The translations under genes were made by a program, and so were the position numbers. A DNA stretch of 27,500 nucleotides, taken from assembly GCA_023375785.1 (NCBI GenBank), contig SZWC01000094.1:238702-266201 (forward strand), written 5' to 3'. Under the pieces are notes generated by a model, which saw only the letters and a list, made by a program, of their open reading frames with translations, had not been told where the DNA came from and did not search any database. Below are positions 1 to 8,779 of the stretch, one piece after another. Source of the DNA: Penium margaritaceum. Lineage: Eukaryota > Streptophyta > Zygnematophyceae > Desmidiales > Peniaceae. The first letter of the stretch is position 1; every line of letters begins with the position of its first letter.

Positions 1-900
1 CGCACAGGTAGAGAAACACTTAAAATATACAAAGAAACATCATGAGCATGTAAGTCGTTTTCAACTATCGCTAAATATTTTTTCTTAAATAGAAAAAGTA
101 TTAGCATACGGGACCTAATCTCTGTTTGCGTCAATGACTAAGGTTTTCTTTCCATGTCGTCGGGCGTATGTCGGTGGAGTGTGAAAGTGGGTATGCGGAG
201 AATAATATTGTTCCCCATACGATTTTTAGCTCGGTGGACATCCGAAGTATTTGTTTTAAACAGTGGCCATCGGAAGTCTTATGTACATATTGTGGACGTT
301 ATATGCATGTTTCTGCAAAAGTGGCCCTCACATGCTTTATATGCGAAAACTGGGTGTGACGTTCTTTTGTTGCGAAGTCAGTGGGTATACGGCAAGTGTA
401 CCCCAATCAGGAAGACATGGACATTACGTTTGGGTCCAATCCCTACGGTCAGCTATTTTGTTAGACTAGCTAAAGAACTGATCCCGGCTACAATGCGAAG
501 GACATCAACGTGTGATTGTGGTAATTGCATAAGAAACAATTATTAAAAATATTTAAAATGGGAAATATTCACTGTTTTACTGTACTTTATGTAACAATTT
601 AATATAAATCTCACAAAGTTTTCATGGAAAACCTATATGATTGCCCAACATTGTTAGGGAAGGCCTCTATAAACATTCATACATATGAAAAGTCTTTCAA
701 TTAATTCCTTATCTGGTAAAAATACATAAATTTCATTAATTTGTCCCACAACATAAAAATGTAGATTCGTTTGCTTTATTGCTCTGTAACCCTATGCACG
801 CTTTGCGTGCAACGCCCGAAGTTTGGTTTTTTTTTTCCCGGCTGAATCCATCCCTACGCTGCCAATGACGAAAGCCGAACATCATAAACCAAGCCCGCGC
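1..900. other. AT-rich stretch without a recognisable gene
   Basis: I see no protein with recognisable motifs here. A 130-residue open frame at 154-546 on + has no domain and unconvincing composition. The part from about 150 to 440 contains scattered fragments such as GGACATCCGAAG and GGCCATCGGAAG, which may be very diverged copies of the CCCATAG-type repeats found further on, but the match is too weak to call. Confidence 0.5.
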
Positions 901-921
901 GGGGGGGGGGGGGGGGGGGGG
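901..921. repeat. Poly-G homopolymer, 21 bases
   Basis: An uninterrupted run of 21 G follows CCCGCGC. Runs this long are uncommon in plant DNA and are prone to slippage and sequencing error, so the exact length should not be trusted. A second run of ten C lies at 1075-1084. Confidence 0.9.
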
Positions 922-1126
922 TTCTGAGTCACTTCATTCATTCGACAAATCTAACCGTGATCTCTCTAGAGTCAATGGACGGCTTATAACTACTTCTATG
1001 CCTTGCTTTTTCCAGAAGCGATTTTTTAGCATAGCATTCCCGCTCTTGTGATTTTTTTGTCGTTTTGTGTGGATCCCCCCCCCCTTGATGTTTATGTAGC
1101 CTACCATATAATGTTTCAAAATCCAG

Positions 1127-1275
1127 CGGTGCCCATCATTTGGGTCAATGGATCAGCAGTTTCCAATTTAAAAAACGGAAAGAAGGCGGGGTCCATAGCC
1201 GAAAACCATATGCTAGTGATGTCCATAGTTGAAAACGAAATGACAGCGGTGCCCATGGTTTTCATTGTGTAAGCG
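1127..1275 (+). repeat. CCCATAG-type repeat block, copy A1
   Basis: This block opens with GCGGTGCCCATC, continues through GGTCAATGGATCAGCAG, contains about three to four degenerate 30-bp units with the core GTCCATAGTTGAAAACGAAA, and closes with GCGGTGCCCATGGTTTTC followed by ATTGTGTAAGCG. The same opening and closing sequences recur in copies A2, D and E, so the whole ~150-bp block looks like the repeating entity, built from smaller internal units. Confidence 0.7.
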
Positions 1276-1310
1276 AAAATGGAATAAAATGACAATGGAC
1301 GGAGTTGTTA

Positions 1311-1495
1311 TATGTCCATCTTTTCAGTCAATAGATCCCCGGTGCCCATAGTCGAAATCGAACCGACGGCGGTGTCCAAAATCGAAACCAAGACGCATGC
1401 GATGTCCATAGTCATAGTCGAAATGATTGCGGTGCCCAGAGTTCAAAACGACATGACATCTGTGCCCCCGATTAGTGTGATTCATGGGCATGCTT
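1311..1495 (+). repeat. CCCATAG-type repeat block, copy A2
   Basis: This is a direct copy of A1. It opens with TGTCCATCTTTTCAGTCAAT then AGATCCCCGGTGCCCATAG, followed by about five degenerate ~30-bp units (GCGGTGTCCAAAATCGAAAC, GATGTCCATAG, GCGGTGCCCAGAG). Together with A1 it lies just upstream of the MULE transposase. Inverted copies lie downstream at 6968-7110 and 15424-15570, so A2 with copy D could be degraded terminal inverted repeats of the MULE. Confidence 0.65.
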
Positions 1496-2113
1496 GACAT
1501 ATGTTTCAAGGTTTTAACATATTTGTCATAGATTTCAGCGACCACGCGGAAACGACTGTCGTCGGCGGCCGTACGCGTAATATAGAAACAATTTGACGTG
1601 GTTCGTTAGGTCTCCGACGCCTTCATGACAGGGGTCTTAGATACGGTAATGCAACGCTTCGGCTCGTAGAAACGCGTTGCATATGATAGAGCACATTGCG
1701 TCATCTCAGTCTGTTATTTTAAGGATCGTCGAAGTTTAACAAATTGCACATTCGTCCTCTTGAAACGAGTCCGTGTGTTCCAGCGCATTCGTATCTCATT
1801 TTGGCAGCATGTCAGGTGTCACATCCTATAGGTTTCCCGAGGCGCAATGTACCTCCCATCATGCACGGCTACCATGTGCTTCCCTCAACTACAGTCGTAC
1901 CAATACGAATGCGCCGGAAAATATTGTTTGATCCACATCGACAGTAGCGGCTCGTGGGGGGTTCTCGCCTTGCAGTGCATTGTGGTGCATCGAAGCGTTG
2001 ATTATCTTCCTCCTGTCCATGGCGGCCTCCTTGACGGTGCAAGCGAGACAACCGTGGGTATCCTAGTTATATAGAGCCAATTTTTATGAAGAAGGTGCCC
2101 ATGATGTCTCCCG
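1496..2113. other. Region upstream of the MULE gene, no feature recognised
   Basis: GC content rises toward the transposase start. Promoter and 5' untranslated sequence of the MULE would be expected here, but I see no element I can name with confidence. Open frames in this stretch lack domains. Confidence 0.4.
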
Positions 2114-4669
2114 ATGGCGGGGACCACGCACCAGAGAGGTGGCGGAGCTCTCACAACATCCTGGTTCCCACCGGACAACAGCGACTACGACTTGACAGAT
2201 GATCCGTGCTTGACGCGCCAGACACCCACCGCCGACAACGACGATGCACCCCCCCCCCTGCAGTCGACGGGGCCCCAAGCCCTCAAGCTGAGGGTCCTCT
2301 CAGGATGTCCCGTGTAGGCGGGCGTGTACTCTCGACCAAGGGCCTGCCTGTCGGTTCTGACGATGAGGCAAAGGCAGCCGACACCAACGCGAAGGCTGCC
2401 GCCGCCCGCATCTCGGACCCCATCCCACGTGCTACCCCAAAGAAGCGAAAGCCTGCGGTGGACTTCCCCCGTGGCTCAACATTCGAGAACATGGCCGCAT
2501 GGAAAGCCGCAGTGGAAGAGTATGCGGTTCACAGCCGCATGGCGCCGAGGTGGTTGAAAAGCGACCGCACTCTCTTTGTGGCGCGGTGCAAGCAGTATGC
2601 GACGAAGATGTGCCCGTGGATCGTTCGTGCCGGGTACAGCAAGAAGTCCGGAGCAGTAAACATCACGTGGTTCGTGGATGGCCACCTTTGTGACCCCGGC
2701 CTCGGCCGGGGTAACCCTGTGCACTCCATGAGGTGGGTTGCACGGCAGATTGAGAGCACCATCGCGAAGGACCCATCTGTGAAGCCCAAGGCGTTGCAAG
2801 CAGTCGTGACAGAAGCGGCCAACACGAAGGTCCCCTACACCACCCTCTAGCGTGCGAAGAAATTGTGTTTGGAGAAGATGTACGGCAAGAAGTCGGACTC
2901 GTGGAGCATATTCCCCGGTTACGTGGATGAGGTACGTTATCCCGCATTGGTTTAGTCTACTCGATTTTCAACGCTTCGGCTATGTGATACTTTGGGGACT
3001 CAACGTGTGGAATATGCTGTCTCATGCAGGTGCTTAGGGTTGACCCGCTGGCCATCGCCAAAGCCGAGAAAGACCGTGTCACGAGCGCCTTCGACAGATT
3101 GTTCATCGCACCCGGTACTTGCAGGAGAGGTTTTGAGTACACCAGCCGGGTCCTCGTCATGGATGGCATACATAAAAAAAATGGCCACAAGCAGGTATTC
3201 CTCATCATGCAATTCTTTGACGCAAATGACAACGCCATGCCCGCTGCGTATGCCTTGGTGTCCACGGAAGATGAGCGCAATTGGAGCTGGTTTTGTGAGT
3301 TGGTGGCAGCAGCGTACCCCACGGCCGCACAACATGGAACAATGGTCATATTTGACCACGAGAAGGGACTGGCCAACGCTGTCGAGGCCAAGCTGCCCGG
3401 GGCGACCCACACGTACTACACGTGGCACCTTATGCACAACGTGCAGTCCAAGTGCCAGGGCAGGTCGGGTGCACTATTCTGGAACCTGGCGCACGTGACG
3501 ACACAGGCGGACAAGGAGGCATGCCAGGCAGAGATGCAGCGCACAGTGCCAAGGGCAGTTGATTACCTGCTGGGTGGGGATGGAGAGCCCGACATCCCGA
3601 AGGAGCGCTGGAGTTGGCTGTTCTGCCCCGTTTCTCGTGGTGGGCATACCACCAGCAACGCCATGGAGTCTCTCAATGGCAAGCTGGTGGAGCTCAGGAA
3701 GATGTATCCGTATTTTTGTTTCGTGAAACTGCACATATTTGTGCAGCGATTGTGGCACATTTGGCACAGGATGGCACACGACGCCGAGGGCAGCGTCGTG
3801 CCTACGCTCTACCTCAAGGTCAAGAACAACTGCGACCACACCAGAGAGTATTCACTCGACCTTTATGGCGATGAGACGGGACCATGGCATAGCGGCACAG
3901 CCACGCGTCGTAACGGCACTCCACTCGACATCAACCTCACCACCAAGGACTGTTCGTGTGGGCGTTGGCGGGAGTATGGGGTGCCGTGCCCACACGCGTG
4001 CAGCCTACTGTTGGACAACGCGCTGAACCCCGTAGCGTACGTTGATTTTGGCTACCTCAACCTGAGCTACAAGCGGACCTACAATGCCCCATTCCCTTTG
4101 CCAAAGGTGCGGCAGTTGAAGCCGCAGAGCCTAAGTGGAAGCAGCCAGTCCCAAGTCGGGGGCGCGGGCGGCCTGCCACCATGCGCTTGGACACGTACGC
4201 GAAGATGAACAAACGATGCATTTGTGCTCGCTGTGGAAAGCAATGCCATGTCCGGCGAGCATGCCCTAACATGGAGGCCCCAAGCCCCGAGCAGATGGCG
4301 GCCGCACGCGTCTCCGAGCTAGACGCTGAGCGTTGCATGCGGGCCTCCTACCGGACTAACGTGGACGCCATGGGATACTCAGGGGATGAGGCGGATGATG
4401 CACCCCCTGCCGAAGAGGAGGCGGCGTCGGAGGAGGAGGAGGAGGAGCAGGTGGTGGAGCATGAGGTGGGGGAGGACGATGAGGGGGCGAGGGGGAGGGA
4501 GAAGAGGAAGAGGAGGAGGGGGGGAGGGGGGCAAGAGGTTATCGACCCTGTCTTTGTGTCCAGTGACGAGGAAGGAGTCGAGCACCATGATGCGGAGGAT
4601 CGTGAGGAGGCATGGATGGCCTTCCATGCTGAACTGGACAACATCAATCGCTCCTTTGGCCTTTGGTGA
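2114..4669 (+). pseudogene. Mutator-like (MULE/MuDR-type) transposase, nearly complete, lightly damaged
   Basis: Encodes a DDE transposase of the Mutator superfamily, about 820 residues over two exons. I chose ATG 2114 because its frame gives an Asp-rich leader that runs into a ten-C run (2249-2258), after which the sensible frame moves to that of ATG 2305; this is a one-base slip or sequencing error. The MuDR-type N-terminal region (about 2470-2700) has the C..CPW and ITW...H pattern. A TAG at 2848-2850 interrupts it where Gln fits. After the intron come the catalytic residues: Asp 3162-3164 (VMDGIH), Asp 3354-3356 (IFDHEKGL) and Glu 3666-3668 (NAMESLNGK). A SWIM zinc finger follows at 3951-3995 (CSCG...GVPCPHAC). 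A frameshift near 4090-4115 leads to a Gly/Arg-rich GRGRPAT stretch, a CCHC knuckle (4223-4264), then Glu-rich and Lys/Arg-rich tails, ending at TGA 4667. The Cys usual in the CxxH motif after the second Asp is Tyr here (YTWHLMHN). Probably inactive as written, but unusually well preserved. Confidence 0.9.
2932..3029 (+). other. Intron of the MULE transposase gene, 98 bp, phase 0
   Basis: The donor is GATGAG|GTACGT and the acceptor is CTCATGCAG|GTGCTT. Removing it joins ...FPGYVDE to VLRVDPLAIAKAEKD in frame, and the intron itself contains in-frame stops. Both sides are continuous MULE homology, so this is a real spliceosomal intron and places the window in a eukaryotic nuclear genome. Confidence 0.85.
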
Positions 4670-4773
4670 GTCTGGGTGAGCTTGTTTTGATTGCCATTGC
4701 TTTATTTGAGCTCTACCTTCAAGTGTATTCATGATGTCTAACACTTTTTTCATTCCATGTGTGTGCTTTGTAG

Positions 4774-4823
4774 AGATCACCAACGTGCACTTCTTGAAGA
4801 GGAGGTGCATGCCAGATCACATG
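4774..4823 (+). other. Possible downstream exon of the MULE transcript
   Basis: The coding end at 4666 overlaps a donor-like CTTTG|GTGAGT. A polypyrimidine-rich stretch ending GCTTTGTAG precedes AGATCACC at 4774, and CATG|GTACGTG at 4823 is another donor. The 50-bp exon would still give a stop at the junction (TG plus A), so it would be 3' untranslated or the product of an older frame. This rests on splice-site consensus only. Confidence 0.3.
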
Positions 4824-5184
4824 GTACGTGATTGCACTCCTGCAGTAGAATAGCTTTCAGCTATGGTGTACTTTGGTTAGTAGTTTTAATGAACTCCGCT
4901 TGACTAAGAGTTTTAATGCCCAATGCCTGAGCTCGTGTACTCCTCCCTCCCAATATCGACATCAGCCCACATTCCTCTTCTGCTCAAATAATTCACAACC
5001 ACTAACCAGACATTGGACGTTTGCTTTGTTCAACTATGCATCTGTTGTAGTCCACAATTGCAGTAAGGTGCAAGTTGTAGTGCACAATGGTGTCCTAAAA
5101 TTATTTTGCAATGTATCTACCTCAAGCAGCTACCAAGTGTACATATAGAATGTACACACGTTCATTTCGTTCTCTTTGCGATAA
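4824..5184. other. AT-rich sequence downstream of the MULE, no feature recognised
   Basis: This stretch is pyrimidine-rich and low in GC compared with the transposase exons, as expected of an intron or 3' flank. No motif or domain was seen. Confidence 0.4.
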
Positions 5185-5505
5185 TTGTTTCAAGGAACCA
5201 GAAACATGAGTTCATGTGACCAACAAGACTTGACCGTCATCTTCCTCATGGGAGTTGGTGCGACATTGGTGTGTCAGAAACTATATTCCTACTTGTGGCC
5301 GCCAACAAGAACTAGATATGTAGGCATGTGCCATTGTACAGCGACACACAACGACGCATGTCAATCGGATACCTACACGAGTGAAGCAGAGGCAGAGGAG
5401 AGTCGTTGGGAAGATGTCTTCTACGAGGGACGAGGCGAAAACATTGACTCTGTTGATGCCGATGAGGACATATTCTATGATGCAATGGGATGTCAAGGAC
5501 GGTAG
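5185..5505 (+). CDS. Small hypothetical ORF with hydrophobic segment and acidic tail
   Basis: I do not recognise this 106-residue frame. A second ATG at 5206 (MSSCDQQDLTV) may be the better start. The residues after it (VIFLMGVGATLVCQKLY) could form one membrane-spanning or buried helix; the second half is strongly acidic (EAEAEESRWED, DSVDADEDIF). The end at 5503-5505 (CGGTAGGTATG) looks like a splice donor as well as a TAG stop, so this could be an exon, perhaps an accessory or 3' exon of the MULE transcript. It may equally be a chance frame. Confidence 0.25.
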   Translation: MFQGTRNMSSCDQQDLTVIFLMGVGATLVCQKLYSYLWPPTRTRYVGMCHCTATHNDACQSDTYTSEAEAEESRWEDVFYEGRGENIDSVDADEDIFYDAMGCQGR

Positions 5506-5639
5506 GTATGTGAATGCGACTTGTGCCAGTGGCTCTGGCTGTGCAGTGTCTTGGATTCAAAGTGGTTAGATCAAGAGTGGATTGGGTAGTACCTCCTGAA
5601 ATCATTCAACAATGGCCGTATTTGGGTCATGAGCATTAC

Positions 5640-6192
5640 TCCCATGCCCAGACTAGTCACATGAATAATACTGTAGTACCCATAGCTGTCAATGAAATGA
5701 TAATGAACTGCCCATAGTTGTCAATTACCATTTACTTTTGTGCCCGGAAATGTGACAAAAATAAACAACAAATACCCATGTTTCTCATTGAAATAATAGT
5801 TCCATGCCCATAGTTCGATACCCAGTCATGTCTATGCAATGAACCTCTTATGCCCATACATGTCACTGAAACAATACTCGCATACCCAGAAATGACAATG
5901 CAATGAACCTCGGAAGCCCATAGTTGTCACTGAGATAACACTCACATACACACAATTGTCAATGAAATAAACCTCGGAATCCCATACTTGTCAGTGACAT
6001 AATACTCGCATACCTTGAATTGTCAATGCAATAAACCTTGGAAGCCCATACTTGTCACTGAGATAATACTCGCATACCCAGAATTTGCAGAGCAATGAAA
6101 CTCAGATGCCCATACTTGGCACTGAAAACATACTCGCATACCCTGGATTGTCGATGCAATAAAACTCTGATGCCCGTACTTTCATCATCGAA
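5640..6192 (+). repeat. Tandem array of ~64-bp units (two ~32-bp halves)
   Basis: About eight to nine degenerate units alternate two related halves: GCCCATAGTTGTCACTGAGA with ATAATACTCGCATA, then CCCAGAATTGTCAATGCAAT with GAACCTCGGA. The first units (5640-5830) are the most worn. The half-unit shares the TGCCCATAGTYG...GAAATRA skeleton with the ~30-bp units at 1127-1495, so both seem to derive from one minisatellite family on either side of the MULE gene. Confidence 0.85.
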
Positions 6193-6967
6193 TGCCCACT
6201 ACGGACTCGGTGGCTCGGTCCATGTCCACGGCTCCCATGGCTCGGGACAGTTGGGCGGCTTGCTACTGGGCATGGGTACTCCCAAGTTCCAAGCCATGTG
6301 CTCCGGAGTAACGGGAGCTCGGGCCCATGATGGTTCTTCACGTCCTAACTCTTGGTTGCGTGCTACATTGAGGTCCCACGGCTCCTTCAATGTGACTCAT
6401 GCCCGATGTGCCGCCCGGGGGTCCGCTACGGGAGTACCGCATCCATGATGTGCTCGGCCATTTGGACGGACGTCGTTGTCCATGTCGATCCAACGTGTGA
6501 GTCAAAGTTTGACAGTTGGAGTAAACTTATCGCATTGTACTGACGGAGAAGCACCTAAAATACACACGTTAGTACCCGTTCATAGTGCGAACTGGTACAA
6601 AAACCAGGTTCACTAGTTGAACCTGTTCGCGTGACCCTTAGTGGACGTCGGCACATGCCGCCGATATCCGTTGATGGTACGCATGGCGTCGGCAAATTCC
6701 AGCGTGGACAATATGTGATTGGTGATGGCTGCGTCCATTCGGCGTGCATTCATTGGCGACGGCAGGTGAAGCCACTTATGTGCGACGCGGAAACGTCGGC
6801 TACAGCGCGACGATATCGGTCCACATGCATGGAAAGGACAAAACAAAGCAGAGGCTGCGAAGCCATGATGGAAACATGCGAGGTTCATTTACGACATGCA
6901 AGACCATGAAGACTGAATACTTTGAGCAAATAGTGAATACAGTAGACACGATTTTCGTTTTTTTTTT
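6193..6967. other. GC-richer spacer without a recognised gene
   Basis: Several overlapping open frames exist on both strands, but none shows a domain, and the frames break frequently. It sits between the tandem array and the inverted repeat block, so it may be internal or terminal MULE sequence. I see nothing more definite. Confidence 0.4.
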
Positions 6968-7110
6968 CTCGCACAACGAAAACCATGGGCACCGCTTTCA
7001 TGTTCTTTCCGACAATGGACACCGCAAGCAGGTCGGTTTAGGCTTTGGACATTGCCATCAGTTCGCTTTCGAGTATGGATACGGCGGATCTATCGCCTGA
7101 AACCATGGAC
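6968..7110 (-). repeat. CCCATAG-type repeat block, inverted copy D
   Basis: Read on the minus strand it opens with GTCCATGGTTTCAGGCGATA then GATCCGCCGTATCCATAC, contains degenerate ~30-bp units with GCGGTGTCCATTG, and closes with GCGGTGCCCATGGTTTTCGT then TGTGCGAG. This matches the opening of A2 and the closing of A1 in opposite orientation. With A2 it could bracket a MULE of about 5.8 kb (1311-7110). Confidence 0.65.
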
Positions 7111-7235
7111 TCCGGAGTATGCCCAATGACAATTGTATCCACTGACTTTGCTCTCGAAGTCGGAATTCACCGACTTGGAGGATGAATTCAGTAACCTCTG
7201 ACACCGGCCTCACCGATGTCAGGAGTCACCATGTC

Positions 7236-7240
7236 GCGAG
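7236..7240. repeat. Left target-site duplication of copia element 1
   Basis: GCGAG immediately precedes the 5' LTR; ACGAG follows the 3' LTR at 15024-15028. One mismatch in five is reasonable given the roughly 13% LTR divergence. Confidence 0.65.
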
Positions 7241-7884
7241 TGTTGTGATTTTTGACGTTCCTGTCGACCTGAACAGTTTACTATGACCACTCGGGCGTGT
7301 CCATACTCGTGCACATCCCTGATGCAGACCTTGGTGGTACCGGTGCGTCAATTGGTGGTGGACTACCAGCTTGGAGCCAATCGACAACCGTTCCAGAGCT
7401 CTGGACGCTCCCCGGGACCTCCTGTAGTTTTTTTGTAGCACGCACAAGTGTATTGGTGGACTAGCCGTGGGCCCAATTTGCATGTTTTTGCATTGTGTGT
7501 CCACTGTTTGATGCCGGATGCATGGATGTGACCAGTCGTAGCGTCTGGCTTGTGATCCTGCACGTCTAGGTTCAGACGGCATAGCGTTCTGACATGTCTG
7601 CGCAGAGTTACGACCAAAACAGTGGTTGTGGGCTGGTTTTAGGACAGATCCTGCACTGCCGCGTGCGACACCCGCAGTGCGCCGCGGCAGGTACTTATGC
7701 CATGGACCTTTCATTTTTCAACTCTCTCTGCAAATGCTATTGAAGTATTTTGACACTTTGCCTTGTGTCTCCTAGCCAGACCCTTGCCGTTGTGTGCATG
7801 ACCTGTGACTGTCGTCACCGTCTGACCAGGCACAGACGCCTAGTTGGCGGCTGTGTCGCTAGGAAGCTTCTACGCATCTTCTCT
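7241..7884 (+). repeat. 5' LTR of copia element 1
   Basis: Begins TGTTGTGATTTTTGACGTTC and ends ACGCATCTTCTCT directly before the primer-binding site. It aligns without indels to 14380-15023. Both copies end in CT rather than the usual CA, so the terminal dinucleotides are TG...CT. Confidence 0.9.
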
Positions 7885-7896
7885 TGGTATCAGAGT
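7885..7896 (+). other. Primer-binding site of copia element 1
   Basis: TGGTATCAGAGT abuts the 5' LTR. It matches the plant-type site TGGTATCAGAGC, complementary to the 3' end of initiator tRNA-Met, which primes minus-strand DNA synthesis. The C-to-T at the last position is a likely decay change. Confidence 0.9.
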
Positions 7897-7920
7897 GGTG
7901 AGACACTTCTTGCTGATCTG

Positions 7921-8500
7921 CGCAGCAGAGACGCAGCAGAGCAGCAGCAGTGAGCGTCACCGTTGGTGCCAATCCACAAGGACCTGTTGACAGTACCCGA
8001 TTGCCAGCGACGTCACCCACGTGAGAGTGCATCAGCAACAGCCGCCAGTAGCAGCAGGTGACACCTGCATCAGGCGGCAGCGGCTAGCAGCTGCTGGCAT
8101 TGGCACCAGCAGCGATAGCAGCAGGCCACAGCCATGACAGGCGGCGGCTGGCAGCAGCAGTAGCAGCCCGCGACAGCAGGAGCGCGCAGCAGCAGCAGCA
8201 ACTAGCAGGAGGAGCACTACGTAGTGGCGGCGGCAACAGCGGGCAGCAGCAGCATGCAGTAGCCGCAGCATTGATCAATCGCAGTAGCATTGAGGAGCAG
8301 CAAAAGCAGTAGCAGCAGCACAGCAGAGAAGTAGCGCTATAGCAGCACGCGACGGTAGCAGCGCGCAACAGCCGCTACGCGTAGCAGTTGCAGCACAGCA
8401 GCAGTGCGCAGCTTCTGCCACAACTGCACAAGCTGCCGCGGCTGTTGCTGCAAATACCGGCGCAGCAGCAGCAACAGCCGAGCGGAAGCAGCTATGGCGC
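7921..8500 (+). repeat. Degenerate CAG/GCA-rich leader between primer-binding site and gag
   Basis: Nearly 600 bases dominated by CAG, GCA and AGC trinucleotides, interrupted by TAG, CGA and GGC. It has no long frame consistent with gag and lies upstream of the gag ATG, so it is best read as 5' untranslated leader with a worn trinucleotide repeat. Many TAG triplets sit exactly in the CAG register, which bears on the decay pattern of the window. Confidence 0.8.
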
Positions 8501-8779
8501 TTCCGTGTAGCTTTTGCGTGGCTGTTGTGGAGCAGCCGCCCCCTACGCAGCGGGGTAACAACCACGAGGGTTGACAAAAAAAAGGAGGGGGGGAGGAGGG
8601 GAGCTGATGTCAGCATTTTTCTTGCTGACGTCATCAGGTCATGCTGACGCCAGCAACCACCTGCTGACATTGGCACTTAATCAATTTTTTGGTCGGAGAG
8701 TCAAAAGTTGGCAGCGTTTCAACTCCTTAAGAAACTTTGACTTTTCCGCAATCCCACCAAGTTGACGTCATGGCCCATA

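Noticed and set aside
154..546. 130-residue frame at the left edge as a possible gene
   Set aside because: It has no recognisable motif and unconvincing composition, and the underlying DNA looks like degraded repeat.
5629..6192. CRISPR-like array
   Set aside because: Units are contiguous and degenerate, without unique spacers of constant length, and the context is eukaryotic transposon DNA. It is a minisatellite.
8032..8676. Minus-strand Ala/Leu/Cys-rich frames
   Set aside because: They are products of the CAG/GCA repeat read in reverse, with no domain structure.
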